DNA from: Marinagarivorans sp. UBA5870
Lineage (GTDB): Bacteria; Pseudomonadota; Gammaproteobacteria; Pseudomonadales; Cellvibrionaceae
Length of the DNA: 5,177 nucleotides
NCBI GenBank assembly: GCA_002432555.1
Contig: DJFO01000248.1
Coordinates: forward strand, 5,319-10,495
Reading direction: 5' to 3'
Every line of letters begins with the position of its first letter. Within the stretch, counting starts at the first letter, position 1. Positions 1 through 5,177 of this stretch are shown here, piece after piece. A model generated the notes under the pieces. The model was given only the letters and a program-made list of their open reading frames with translations, made no database searches and was not told the DNA's origin. The translations under genes and the position numbers were made by a program.

Positions 1-975
1 CCCAACGGCATCCGCCCGCTGGTGTTCGGCGAACGCATTACGGATCTCGGCAAAGAATACATGATCGCCTCAGAGAGTGTGGCGCTGGACGTACTGGGCT
101 TCAAACTGCTGCGCGACGTGGCGCCCGGCGAAGCGATTTATATCAACGTGGAAGGCCAGCTCTTCACCCGTCAGTGCGCGGAGCGCACGCAGCTGAGCCC
201 GTGCATTTTTGAACATGTTTATTTCGCCCGGCCGGATTCCATCATGGACGGTGTTTCCGTTTACAAGGCGCGGCTGCGCCAAGGCGAGCGATTGGCGGAG
301 AAAATTCTTGCGCAAAAGCCCAACCACGAGATCGACGTGGTCATTCCGATTCCCGACAGCAGCCGGGTCGCAGGGCAAGCGCTGGCGCAGCGCCTCGGCG
401 TGAAGTTCCGCGAGGGGTTGGTGAAAAATCGCTACATTGGACGCACTTTTATCATGCCCGGACAGCAGCAGCGCAAAAAGTCCGTGCGGCAGAAGCTCAA
501 TCCGATTGACCTGGAATTCCGCGGCAAAAACGTCATGTTGGTGGACGACTCCATAGTGCGCGGCACCACTTGCCAGCAGATTATTCAGATGGCGCGGGAC
601 GCGGGAGCGAAAAAAGTCTTTTTTGCCTCTGCTGCACCGGAAGTGAAGTATCCCAATGTCTACGGCATTGATATGCCTTCGGCCACCGAATTGATCGCCC
701 ACGGCCGGACCGTGGAGGAGGTGGCCGATGCCATAGGGGCGGATTGGCTGGTGTACCAGGATATCGAAGACCTCATTGCCGCCTCGGCCGAAGGCAATCC
801 GGAAATACCCAGATTTGACTGCGCTGTTTTCGACGGAGATTACGTCACCGGCGATGTGAACGACGATTATTTGCGTAAGCTCGAAGCGGCCCGCAACGAT
901 CTGGCGAAATCCCAGCGCGACCAAAGCAGAGGCTTGTCGAGCCAGTCTTCCATGGTCGGCATCCACAATTCCTAA
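1..975 (+). CDS. purF: Amidophosphoribosyltransferase (glutamine PRPP amidotransferase), 3' part; 5' end outside window
   Basis: PurF makes 5-phosphoribosylamine from PRPP and glutamine, the first committed step of purine synthesis in the cytoplasm. The reading frame is already open at base 1 and begins with PNGIRPL, the conserved end of the N-terminal glutaminase domain, so the true start lies upstream. About 324 residues are present of a family usually near 500, and the catalytic N-terminal cysteine is off the window. The rest is the phosphoribosyltransferase domain. The flexible PRPP loop region reads YIGRTFI...[15 protein letters not shown] (about 433-507). The PRPP-binding signature [13 protein letters not shown] (532-570) carries the paired aspartates. 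The segment after it, with YGIDMPS and ELIAHGR, also fits PurF. The gene ends at TAA 973-975, whose last base begins the metZ ribosome binding site. The final 20 or so residues (rich in S, R and Q) look like the usual variable tail. No frameshift or missing motif is seen. Confidence 0.97.
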   Translation, partial: PNGIRPLVFGERITDLGKEYMIASESVALDVLGFKLLRDVAPGEAIYINVEGQLFTRQCAERTQLSPCIFEHVYFARPDSIMDGVSVYKARLRQGERLAEKILAQKPNHEIDVVIPIPDSSRVAGQALAQRLGVKFREGLVKNRYIGRTFIMPGQQQRKKSVRQKLNPIDLEFRGKNVMLVDDSIVRGTTCQQIIQMARDAGAKKVFFASAAPEVKYPNVYGIDMPSATELIAHGRTVEEVADAIGADWLVYQDIEDLIAASAEGNPEIPRFDCAVFDGDYVTGDVNDDYLRKLEAARNDLAKSQRDQSRGLSSQSSMVGIHNS

Positions 976-980
976 GGGAG
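975..980 (+). promoter_or_regulatory. Ribosome binding site of metZ
   Basis: AGGGAG, inside the longer TAAGGGAG that includes the purF stop codon, lies six bases (all T) before ATG 987. This strong match fixes the metZ start, and its overlap with the purF stop suggests that ribosomes finishing purF are close to the metZ initiation site. Confidence 0.8.
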
Positions 981-986
981 TTTTTT

Positions 987-2171
987 ATGGACGATTTCTT
1001 GGAAGGCGCGGGTCTTGATACTCTCGCGATTCGCGCCGGTATTCAGCGCAGCCATGAAGGTGAACACTCGGAACCGATATTCACCACTTCAAGTTATGTC
1101 TTTGCGTCAGCCGCCGAAGCGGCTGCTCGCTTTGCCGGCAACAGCCCGGGCAACGTATATTCCCGCTATACCAACCCGAGCGTGCGGGTGTTTCAGGACC
1201 GCATAGCGGCCCTCGAAGGCGCCGAGGCCGCGGTGGGCACAGCGTCCGGCATGGCGGCCATTTTGAGCACCTGTATGGGCCTGCTGCAATCCGGCGACCA
1301 TATCGTCTGTTCCCGCAGTGTGTTCGGCACCACCACTGTACTGTTCACCCGCTATTTGCAGAAATTCGGCGTGCAGGTGGACTTGGTCCCGCTGACCAAT
1401 CTGGACGCTTGGCGGTCCGCCATCAAAAGTAACACCAAACTTTTGTTTCTAGAGACCCCCTCAAATCCCTTGTGCGAAGTGGCGGATCTCGCCGAACTCG
1501 GCGCCATAGCGCGGCGCAGCGGCGCCCTGCTGGTGGTCGACAACTGCTTCTGTACGCCGGCGCTGCAACGACCGCTGGAGTTGGGCGCAGATTTGGTAAT
1601 TCATTCGGCAACCAAATATTTGGACGGACAGGGACGTTGCTTGGGGGGGGCGGTGGTCGGCCGCTTTGACTTGGTTGATCCGGTGTTGGGATTTGTGCGG
1701 ACCTGCGGCCCGAGCATGAGCCCATTCAACGCGTGGGTTTTCACCAAGGGACTCGAAACGTTGCGCTTGCGCATGGAAGCCCACTCGGCTGCCGCCCTGA
1801 CGCTTGCGCAGTTTCTGGCGCAGCATCCGAAGAGCGAAAAGGTATTTTACGCAGGCCTCCCCGATCATCCGGGCCACGAGCTGGCGCGCCGTCAGCAAAA
1901 AGCCTTTGGCGGCGTATTGTCATTTCGTGTCCGTGGGGACAAAGCGGCGGCTTGGCGTTTCGTGGACGCCGTGAAAATAATGTCCTTAACCGCCAATCTT
2001 GGCGATACCAAAACAACCATCGTACATCCAGCCACCACTACGCACGGCCGGCTGTCCCCGGAGGAAAAAGAGGCGGCCGGAATTACCGACAACCTGCTGC
2101 GCATTGCCGTCGGGTTAGAGGACGTCAAAGATCTGATCGGTGACCTCGAACGCGGGTTCGCCGCCGTCTAG
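987..2171 (+). CDS. metZ: O-succinylhomoserine sulfhydrylase (PLP enzyme of the Cys/Met metabolism family)
   Basis: This enzyme condenses O-succinylhomoserine with sulfide to give homocysteine, bypassing cystathionine, in methionine synthesis. The 394-residue length is normal for the family. Visible marks are YSRYTNP (residues 58-64, contacts the cofactor phosphate from the neighbouring subunit), TASGMAAI (85-92), ETPSNP (156-161), the cofactor-ring aspartate in VVDN (183-186, D185) and the Schiff-base lysine K210 in SATKYLDGQGRCLGG. NLGDTKTTIVHPATTTHGRLS (337-357) closes the active site. The SATK.(x)DGQGRC.GG form resembles Pseudomonas-type MetZ more than MetB or MetC, and the purF-metZ order supports that call; MetB-like or O-acetylhomoserine-using activity cannot be excluded from sequence alone. 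The start ATG 987 is set by AGGGAG at 975-980 with a six-T spacer. It lies 11 bases after purF with no terminator between, so co-transcription is likely. It contains a run of eight G at 1643-1650. Confidence 0.95.
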   Translation: MDDFLEGAGLDTLAIRAGIQRSHEGEHSEPIFTTSSYVFASAAEAAARFAGNSPGNVYSRYTNPSVRVFQDRIAALEGAEAAVGTASGMAAILSTCMGLLQSGDHIVCSRSVFGTTTVLFTRYLQKFGVQVDLVPLTNLDAWRSAIKSNTKLLFLETPSNPLCEVADLAELGAIARRSGALLVVDNCFCTPALQRPLELGADLVIHSATKYLDGQGRCLGGAVVGRFDLVDPVLGFVRTCGPSMSPFNAWVFTKGLETLRLRMEAHSAAALTLAQFLAQHPKSEKVFYAGLPDHPGHELARRQQKAFGGVLSFRVRGDKAAAWRFVDAVKIMSLTANLGDTKTTIVHPATTTHGRLSPEEKEAAGITDNLLRIAVGLEDVKDLIGDLERGFAAV

Positions 2172-2209
2172 CACCTCGGGCTGCGCACCAGCATGGTTGC
2201 GTCGGGACG

Positions 2210-2249
2210 ACAGGCGATCACAGGATCACAGGATCACAGGCGATAACAG
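2210..2249. repeat. Short tandem repeat, three perfect copies of GATCACAG with degenerate flanks
   Basis: GATCACAG occurs three times head to tail at 2216-2223, 2224-2231 and 2232-2239. The array is bracketed by two near-identical 14-mers, ACAGGCGATCACAG (2210-2223) and ACAGGCGATAACAG (2236-2249), which differ at one base. This is the pattern left by slippage or small duplications of a GCGATNACAG unit. It starts about 38 bases after the metZ stop. No function can be read from it; it may vary in copy number between strains. Confidence 0.85.
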
Positions 2250-2354
2250 GAGTCGCCCTACGGCGCCCGAAATCGGCGGCGGGGAGCGGTTCATCGACTT
2301 GCGCACCCCGGCGCTGTTCTGCGTAATCCTCGGGCGGATCGACTATGCTTTGAG

Positions 2355-2381
2355 TTGACGTTGGCGGAACCAAACCGTCAA
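2355..2381. repeat. Imperfect inverted repeat / hairpin upstream of the moxR gene
   Basis: The left arm TTGACGTTGG (2355-2364) pairs with the right arm CCAA-AC-CGTCAA (2370-2381), leaving a two-base bulge (AC, 2374-2375) and a five-base loop CGGAA. All ten pairs are Watson-Crick. Neither strand has a T-run after the stem, so it is not a textbook intrinsic terminator. It could be a leftover terminator, an RNA structure in the leader of the moxR transcript, or an operator with TTGACG/CGTCAA half-sites. It lies about 100 bases before the moxR start. Confidence 0.6.
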
Positions 2382-2471
2382 ACAACAGACGAAGAAGCCA
2401 GTCCGCGGGGCGCACTCCGAAGCCAGACATAAACTGCTCCGCCCGCGCATTTCCGTGGAAGGTCCTCACAT

Positions 2472-2475
2472 AGGA
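2472..2475 (+). promoter_or_regulatory. Ribosome binding site of the moxR-family gene
   Basis: AGGA five bases before ATG 2481 is the only good Shine-Dalgarno match nearby, and it supports this ATG as the start of the ATPase gene. Confidence 0.65.
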
Positions 2476-2480
2476 AAATC

Positions 2481-3386
2481 ATGAACCCCCTGGTTAATTC
2501 ACTCATTGAACGCGTCGGTCAAGTGCTGCTCGGCAAAGACCGGCAGGTCCGCCTTGCGCTCGCTTGCCTGCTCGCCAAGGGTCATTTGCTGATTGAAGAT
2601 TTACCGGGGATGGGCAAAACCACTTTGGCGCAATGCCTCGCCGCGGTGCTCGGCCTCAAGTACGATCGAGTCCAGTTCACGAGTGACCTGCTGCCCGCCG
2701 ATATCTTGGGCGTCTCCATTTTCGACAAGACGCTCAATGCTTTTGCCTTTCACCCCGGCCCGGTGTTTACCCAAGTGCTGCTGGCAGACGAAATCAACCG
2801 CACCACCCCTAAAACGCAGAGCGCATTGCTCGAGGCCATGGAGGAGGGGCAGGTGACCATCGATGGAGAAACCCGCCAGCTGCCCAAGCCGTTTTTTGTG
2901 ATTGCGACGCAGAATCCAATTCATCAGTCCGGCACTTTTGCCCTGCCGGAATCCCAGTTGGATCGTTTTCTCATGCGCATTACGCTCGGATACCCGAGCG
3001 CCGCATCCGAGCGGATGTTGTTCAAGGGCGTGGATCCGCGGACGCATCTAAAAAAAATCGAACCTTTGGTCAGTGTGCCGGAACTCCTGAATTTGCAGCA
3101 GCTGGTCGAGAACATTACCACCAGTGATCCTGTTATCGATTATCTGCAACGTTTGGTGGAGGCGACCCGGCGCGACACCCATTTCTCCTACGGGTTATCC
3201 CCGAGGGGCGCTATGGCATGGCTGCGCGCGGCCAAGTCCTGGGCTTTCATCCACGGTCGCCAATATGTAGTGCCGGAAGATTTGCAAATGGTACTCGCGC
3301 CTGTCGTGGGCCATAGAATTCACGGGCGCGATAAGATCGACGTGCTGCTCGACCATCTGCTCACCAGTGTCGATGTTATGGGGTGA
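2481..3386 (+). CDS. MoxR-family AAA+ ATPase
   Basis: This is a cytoplasmic AAA+ ATPase of 301 residues, a normal MoxR length, single-domain with a C-terminal lid. MoxR proteins form rings and act as chaperone-like remodelling factors, usually for products encoded beside them. Visible motifs in order are: LLGKD (16-20, the short N-terminal MoxR signature); Walker A in LPGMGKTT (41-48, K46); LLPADILG (70-77); Walker B in LLADEINR (100-107, D103 and E104); sensor 1 in ATQNP (142-146, N145); PESQLDRF (156-163), the usual arginine-containing segment; and sensor 2 in GLSPRG (238-243, R242). All nucleotide-handling residues are present, so it should be active. The start is supported by AGGA at 2472-2475. 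It is first in a tight operon: its TGA is one base from the ATG of the DUF58 gene. MoxR genes upstream of DUF58 and TgpA-type genes are common in Pseudomonas-like bacteria. The exact substrate is inferred, not seen. Confidence 0.95.
   Translation: MNPLVNSLIERVGQVLLGKDRQVRLALACLLAKGHLLIEDLPGMGKTTLAQCLAAVLGLKYDRVQFTSDLLPADILGVSIFDKTLNAFAFHPGPVFTQVLLADEINRTTPKTQSALLEAMEEGQVTIDGETRQLPKPFFVIATQNPIHQSGTFALPESQLDRFLMRITLGYPSAASERMLFKGVDPRTHLKKIEPLVSVPELLNLQQLVENITTSDPVIDYLQRLVEATRRDTHFSYGLSPRGAMAWLRAAKSWAFIHGRQYVVPEDLQMVLAPVVGHRIHGRDKIDVLLDHLLTSVDVMG
3380..3383 (+). promoter_or_regulatory. Ribosome binding site deciding the DUF58 start
   Basis: GGGG, within GGGGTGA, overlaps the end of the ATPase gene and lies four bases before ATG 3388. 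The spacing is slightly short but it is the best match to the anti-Shine-Dalgarno sequence here, and it favours 3388 over the upstream in-frame GTG 3367 and ATG 3373. Confidence 0.5.
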
Positions 3387-3387
3387 C

Positions 3388-4368
3388 ATGCTGAAGGCGC
3401 TCGCACAAGCTCGCCGTAATCAGTGGCAGAAGCATTTTTTTTCCTGGCACGATAGACGCAATAACGCCACCAACACCCATGTTCTGCATCGGCGGAATCT
3501 CTACATCTTCCCATCGGTTACCGGCTTTGCCTATCTGCTTTTGTGCCTGATTATCTGGTTGCTGGGAACCAATTATCAGAACAACCTGATTCTGGCGCTG
3601 GCGTACATGCAAATCAGTGTGTTCGTCCTGACCATTTTGAATACCTATCACAACCTTGCCGGTTTGCGCATTCAATTTGTCGGCGCCGATCCGGGTTTCG
3701 CAGGCGAAAAAATCGCTTTTAATTTATTGTTCTCCAGCTCGCATGCCCGCGGCGCTCACTATATCACCGCGCAGTGGCTCGACCAGTTGCCGCTGATTTT
3801 CGATTTCGCAGCCGGGCAGGATCAGCGCGAAAAAATTTATGCGGTCGCGCAGACGCGCGGCTGGCTGCGCCCCCGGCGGCTGCTGATTAAAAGTTACTTT
3901 CCCATGGGGCTGCTGCGCTGCTGGACCTGGTTGATATTCGATGCGGCGGCGCTGGTTTATCCCGCGCCCCTGGAAGGACCGCTACCGCCCGATGTCGCCG
4001 CGGGCGAAGAAGAGGAGGGCCGCCACGCCTTATACACCCGCGGTGATGAATTCGTGGGATTTCGCGAGTACCGGGCCGGCGATTCCCTCAAACATATCGC
4101 TTGGAAACAATACGCGCGTGACCAGGGGTTGTGGAGCAAACAATTTGGCGAAGTGGTCAGCAGCCGCCGCTTCCTGCAGTGGCAAGATTTTTTTCAGGGC
4201 GACCGTGAAATCTGCCTCGCCCACATGTGCTATTGGGCGCTGCAATTTAATGCACAGCAGCGCGAGTTCGGCCTGCGCCTGCCCGGTGAGGAAATTGCGC
4301 CGGGCGCCGGGCCCGAACATTTAGCCCAGGTGCTCCGCGCGCTCGCCTTGTTCGAGGTCGGTGGCTGA
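3388..4368 (+). CDS. DUF58 domain protein with two N-terminal membrane segments
   Basis: From ATG 3388 the product has 326 residues. After a basic, polar N-terminus (1-38) there are two hydrophobic segments, about 44-60 and 66-86, separated by a short polar turn, so both ends should face the same side, probably the cytoplasm. A region of mixed strands follows, then FPMGLLR (171-177). The DUF58 signature is at 217-251: G219, D220, E221, R226, Y228, R229, G231, D232, H236 and W239 are in the conserved order (YTRGDEF...REYRAGDSLKHIAWK). The C-terminal part reads LQWQDFF (263-269), with no DxSxS metal site of true vWA domains. DUF58 proteins are regular partners of MoxR ATPases; their molecular role is not established. 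In-frame starts at GTG 3367 and ATG 3373 would overlap the ATPase gene. ATG 3388 is preferred because GGGG (3380-3383) precedes it and it repeats the TGACATG junction seen downstream. Confidence 0.92.
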   Translation: MLKALAQARRNQWQKHFFSWHDRRNNATNTHVLHRRNLYIFPSVTGFAYLLLCLIIWLLGTNYQNNLILALAYMQISVFVLTILNTYHNLAGLRIQFVGADPGFAGEKIAFNLLFSSSHARGAHYITAQWLDQLPLIFDFAAGQDQREKIYAVAQTRGWLRPRRLLIKSYFPMGLLRCWTWLIFDAAALVYPAPLEGPLPPDVAAGEEEEGRHALYTRGDEFVGFREYRAGDSLKHIAWKQYARDQGLWSKQFGEVVSSRRFLQWQDFFQGDREICLAHMCYWALQFNAQQREFGLRLPGEEIAPGAGPEHLAQVLRALALFEVGG

Positions 4369-4369
4369 C

Positions 4370-5177
4370 ATGAAACTTTCCGCGCTTGAAAAGGACATGA
4401 TATTTCGCGAGAACCTGATCTGGCTGCTCGGTGCGCAGGCGATCTGTATTCTGCCGTTACTCTTAAAATTGCCCTGGTGGCTTTGGCTGGTGTGGGGCGT
4501 GGCGCTGACTTGGCGCGTCCAGATTCACCGCGGCCGCTGGTTTTTTCCGTCGACTTGGGCCAAGTTGTTCTTAGGCGTCGGCTGCGCCGGCGGCATTTAT
4601 TTGAACTTCCAAGGGCTGCGCGGCGTGGAAGCCATGGTGGGTTTTTTGGTCTGCTCATTTGTCCTGAAAATTATCGAAATGCGCACAAAAAAAGATGCGC
4701 TGATCGTGCTGTTTATCGGCTTCGTTGCCGTGGCGGCGCAGTTTCTCTTCGCCCAGGGTGTGTTGGCAGGACTGTACGGTATTTTTTCTCTTTTTATTCT
4801 TCTTACCGCCTGGCAGGCTGCCTATTATTCGCAGCCGATTCCCCCTCGGCGGTATTTCAAGATGGGCGGACTCCTGGTTGTCAAAGCCCTGCCATTTATG
4901 GTGATCCTCTTTGTCGTGATGCCGCGCTTAGGGCCTCTGTGGGCTGTGCCTCTGCCGCAGGGCAAAGGCAAAACCGGGTTCAGTGATTCTTTGCAGATGG
5001 GGGATCTCGGTGAGCTGGTGCAGTCCCCCGAAATTGCATTTCGAGTGACTTTTACCGGCGTACCACCCCGGCCGCAGCAACTCTATTGGCGCGGCCTGGT
5101 GCTCGACGAGTTCGACGGTGCGCGTTGGCAGGCGGCCCCTTTGTTGGCCCGCAAGGTCGATGAGACGCCCCGTTTCC
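4370..5177 (+). CDS. tgpA: TgpA-type transglutaminase-like membrane protein (DUF3488 N-terminal part), 3' end outside window
   Basis: The frame opens at ATG 4370, one base after the DUF58 stop, and is still open at the window end, giving 269 residues of a family usually about 650-700 long. The N-terminal half is very hydrophobic: likely membrane segments lie near residues 17-48 (one or two), 63-79, 85-101, 108-127, 130-150 and 166-184. After PRLGPLW (185-191) the sequence becomes soluble, with GKTGFSDSLQMGDLGEL (200-216) followed by SPEIAFRV and LYWRGLVLDEFDG (238-250). This pattern marks DUF3488/TgpA proteins, where the region after the last of these helices is periplasmic and leads to a transglutaminase-like domain with a Cys-His-Asp triad. 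That triad lies beyond the window, so enzymatic competence is untested. In Pseudomonas aeruginosa the homologue TgpA is reported as essential and sits in the same order behind MoxR and DUF58 genes. The symbol is given by homology of layout and motifs, not by a search. Confidence 0.88.
   Translation, partial: MKLSALEKDMIFRENLIWLLGAQAICILPLLLKLPWWLWLVWGVALTWRVQIHRGRWFFPSTWAKLFLGVGCAGGIYLNFQGLRGVEAMVGFLVCSFVLKIIEMRTKKDALIVLFIGFVAVAAQFLFAQGVLAGLYGIFSLFILLTAWQAAYYSQPIPPRRYFKMGGLLVVKALPFMVILFVVMPRLGPLWAVPLPQGKGKTGFSDSLQMGDLGELVQSPEIAFRVTFTGVPPRPQQLYWRGLVLDEFDGARWQAAPLLARKVDETPRF

Larger units (their letters stand above)
2172..2480. other. Intergenic region between metZ and the moxR operon, 309 bp, no convincing gene
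   Basis: This is the only sizeable non-coding stretch in the window. It separates two apparently unrelated operons on the same strand, so it should hold the end of the purF-metZ transcript and the start of the moxR transcript. I see a short direct repeat (2210-2249), a hairpin (2355-2381) and an open minus-strand frame (2218-2469) of doubtful meaning. I find no G+C stem followed by a T-run that would make a standard intrinsic terminator for metZ. No pair of -35/-10 hexamers stands out; TTGACG at 2355 is a fair -35 match, but the hexamer 17 bases later (TCAAAC) is a poor -10 and the site lies in the hairpin. A weak stem, CGCACC with GGTTGCG around 2184-2201, has no T-tract. Confidence 0.7.

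Noticed and set aside
70..966. Long minus-strand open frame (298 codons) opposite purF
   Set aside because: It lies fully antisense to a well-recognised purF with conserved PRPP motifs. The protein has no recognisable domain, and such antisense frames are common opposite GC-rich genes with biased third positions.
1461..1898. Minus-strand open frame of 145 codons opposite metZ
   Set aside because: It is fully inside metZ on the other strand, with a low-complexity basic composition and no motif.
2184..2201. Possible metZ terminator stem (CGCACC with GGTTGCG)
   Set aside because: The stem is only six pairs with a bulge and no T-run follows, so it does not qualify as an intrinsic terminator.
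2299..2327. Candidate promoter TTGCGC / CGTAAT with 17-base spacing
   Set aside because: Both hexamers are weak matches to the sigma-70 consensus and many such pairs occur by chance; nothing else supports it.
2140..2358. Plus-strand open frame of 72 codons overlapping the metZ end and the gap
   Set aside because: It begins inside metZ in another frame, runs through the tandem repeat, has no ribosome binding site and no recognisable protein features.
2601..3047. Minus-strand open frame of 148 codons opposite the MoxR gene
   Set aside because: It is antisense to the Walker A to sensor 1 region of a clear AAA+ ATPase, with no domain of its own.
4477..4986. Plus-strand open frame of 169 codons in an alternative frame inside the TgpA-type gene
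   Set aside because: The frame starting at 4370 gives clear membrane helices and the DUF3488 motifs across the same bases, whereas this one gives an Arg-, Ala- and Cys-rich product typical of a shifted frame.

Overview
The window is chromosomal, moderately GC-rich DNA that looks gammaproteobacterial. It shows two gene neighbourhoods familiar from Pseudomonas and its relatives: purF followed directly by metZ, and a MoxR ATPase / DUF58 / TgpA-type transglutaminase trio. The lineage call rests on gene order and recognisable protein motifs, not on a search. A relative within Pseudomonadales or the Cellvibrio-like marine and soil groups is a reasonable guess. The genus cannot be set from this sequence.

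Region 1 (1-2171) is biosynthetic. It holds the 3' two-thirds of purF (glutamine PRPP amidotransferase, first committed step of purine synthesis). An 11-base gap with a strong ribosome binding site leads to a complete metZ (O-succinylhomoserine sulfhydrylase, direct sulfhydrylation route to homocysteine and methionine). The two genes are probably co-transcribed.

Region 2 (2172-2480) is a 309-base gap with no convincing gene. It contains a short 8-bp tandem repeat just after metZ, a good imperfect hairpin in the middle, and an open reading frame on the minus strand that I cannot assign. The transcript of region 3 probably starts here, but no clear promoter is visible.

Region 3 (2481-5177, running off the end) is a tight operon. 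It encodes a MoxR-type AAA+ ATPase, a two-TM DUF58 protein, and the membrane-embedded N-terminal half of a DUF3488/TgpA-type transglutaminase-like protein. Both internal junctions have the same TGACATG layout (stop, one base, start), so the three products are likely translationally coupled and made together. By family knowledge, MoxR ATPases act as chaperone-like or remodelling factors on partners encoded next to them, DUF58 is the usual partner, and the transglutaminase-like protein puts its catalytic domain in the periplasm. In Pseudomonas aeruginosa the TgpA homologue is reported as essential, but the physiological substrate is unclear.

No RNA gene, mobile element, CRISPR array or phage signature was seen. 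The window is mostly ordinary core genome. The least explained parts are the 2172-2480 gap and the biochemical role of the operon in region 3.
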